From NCBI RefSeq assembly GCF_001519075.1, contig NZ_KQ954245.1, forward strand, positions 721,552 through 785,551: DNA of 64,000 bases. Reading direction: 5' to 3'. The notes beneath the pieces are model-generated. The model saw only the letters and a program-made list of their open reading frames with translations. It was not told where the DNA came from and ran no database searches. Positions within the stretch are counted from its first letter, which is position 1. Every line of letters starts with the position of its first letter. The translations under genes and the position numbers were made by a program. The stretch is from Novosphingobium fuchskuhlense (GTDB taxonomy: Bacteria; Pseudomonadota; Alphaproteobacteria; Sphingomonadales; Sphingomonadaceae). Below are positions 63,699 to 64,000 of the stretch, piece after piece.

Positions 63699-64000
<302 letters not shown>

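Overview
The window reads as chromosomal DNA of a GC-rich alphaproteobacterium, most likely a sphingomonad (Novosphingobium/Sphingomonas-like). Three large TonB-dependent receptors, a receptor linked to flavin halogenases, SapC and a cupin, TPR-sulfotransferases and short tightly packed operons are typical of that group. Genus is inferred from gene content only. No rRNA, tRNA, CRISPR array, transposase or phage gene was seen. Almost all of the 64 kb is coding, and the large gaps are described in the feature list.

Region 1 (1-21.9 kb, all on the minus strand) is a choline/glycine-betaine catabolic block. In transcription order it holds a TonB receptor, betB, betA, an APC-type permease, a dimethylglycine-dehydrogenase-like FAD/GcvT protein, a GbcA-like Rieske oxygenase, soxBDAG, a ProXp-ala-like tRNA deacylase and sdaA. 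These are followed by a secreted amidohydrolase, a secreted propeller-like protein and a truncated glycerol kinase at the edge. Together they describe choline -> betaine aldehyde -> betaine -> dimethylglycine -> sarcosine -> glycine, with serine -> pyruvate at the end. The Rieske reductase (GbcB) and GlyA are not in the window.

Region 2 (21.9-32 kb) has a homodimeric 2-oxoacid-dehydrogenase E1/transketolase-type gene divergent from an Lrp/AsnC regulator, an arrangement like mdeB/mdeR. Next comes a plus-strand operon of acyl-CoA genes: class III CoA-transferase, thiolase, acyl-CoA dehydrogenase with an N-terminal extension, and an HTD2/mesaconyl-CoA-hydratase-like dehydratase. It ends with a reductase strikingly like the BciA 8-vinyl reductase and a membrane-anchored alpha/beta hydrolase.

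Region 3 (32.2-45.9 kb, plus strand) is a beta-glucan (laminarin-type) utilisation locus: TonB receptor, flavin halogenase, SapC, cupin/JmjC-like protein, second flavin halogenase, GH16 endoglucanase, LacI regulator, MFS transporter and GH3 exo-glucosidase. The same LacI-type palindrome (GTGAACGTTCAC or a one-base variant) lies before both the receptor and the GH3 gene, which defines a likely local regulon.

Region 4 (45.9-51.6 kb, minus strand) carries a TonB receptor, a fatty-acid-hydroxylase-family membrane protein and a TPR-sulfotransferase. A 688-bp non-coding divergent region follows.

Region 5 (51.6-62.5 kb, plus strand) is a compact operon: NitT/TauT-type ABC transporter (lipoprotein, permease, ATPase), a NikR-like regulator without the nickel ligands, two DUF1989 proteins, a biotin carboxylase of the urea/guanidine family, allophanate hydrolase and a secreted propeller. 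The pair of DUF1989 genes argues for guanidine rather than urea as the substrate. The window closes with a second fatty-acid-hydroxylase paralogue and the first 100 codons of a GH106-like rhamnosidase.
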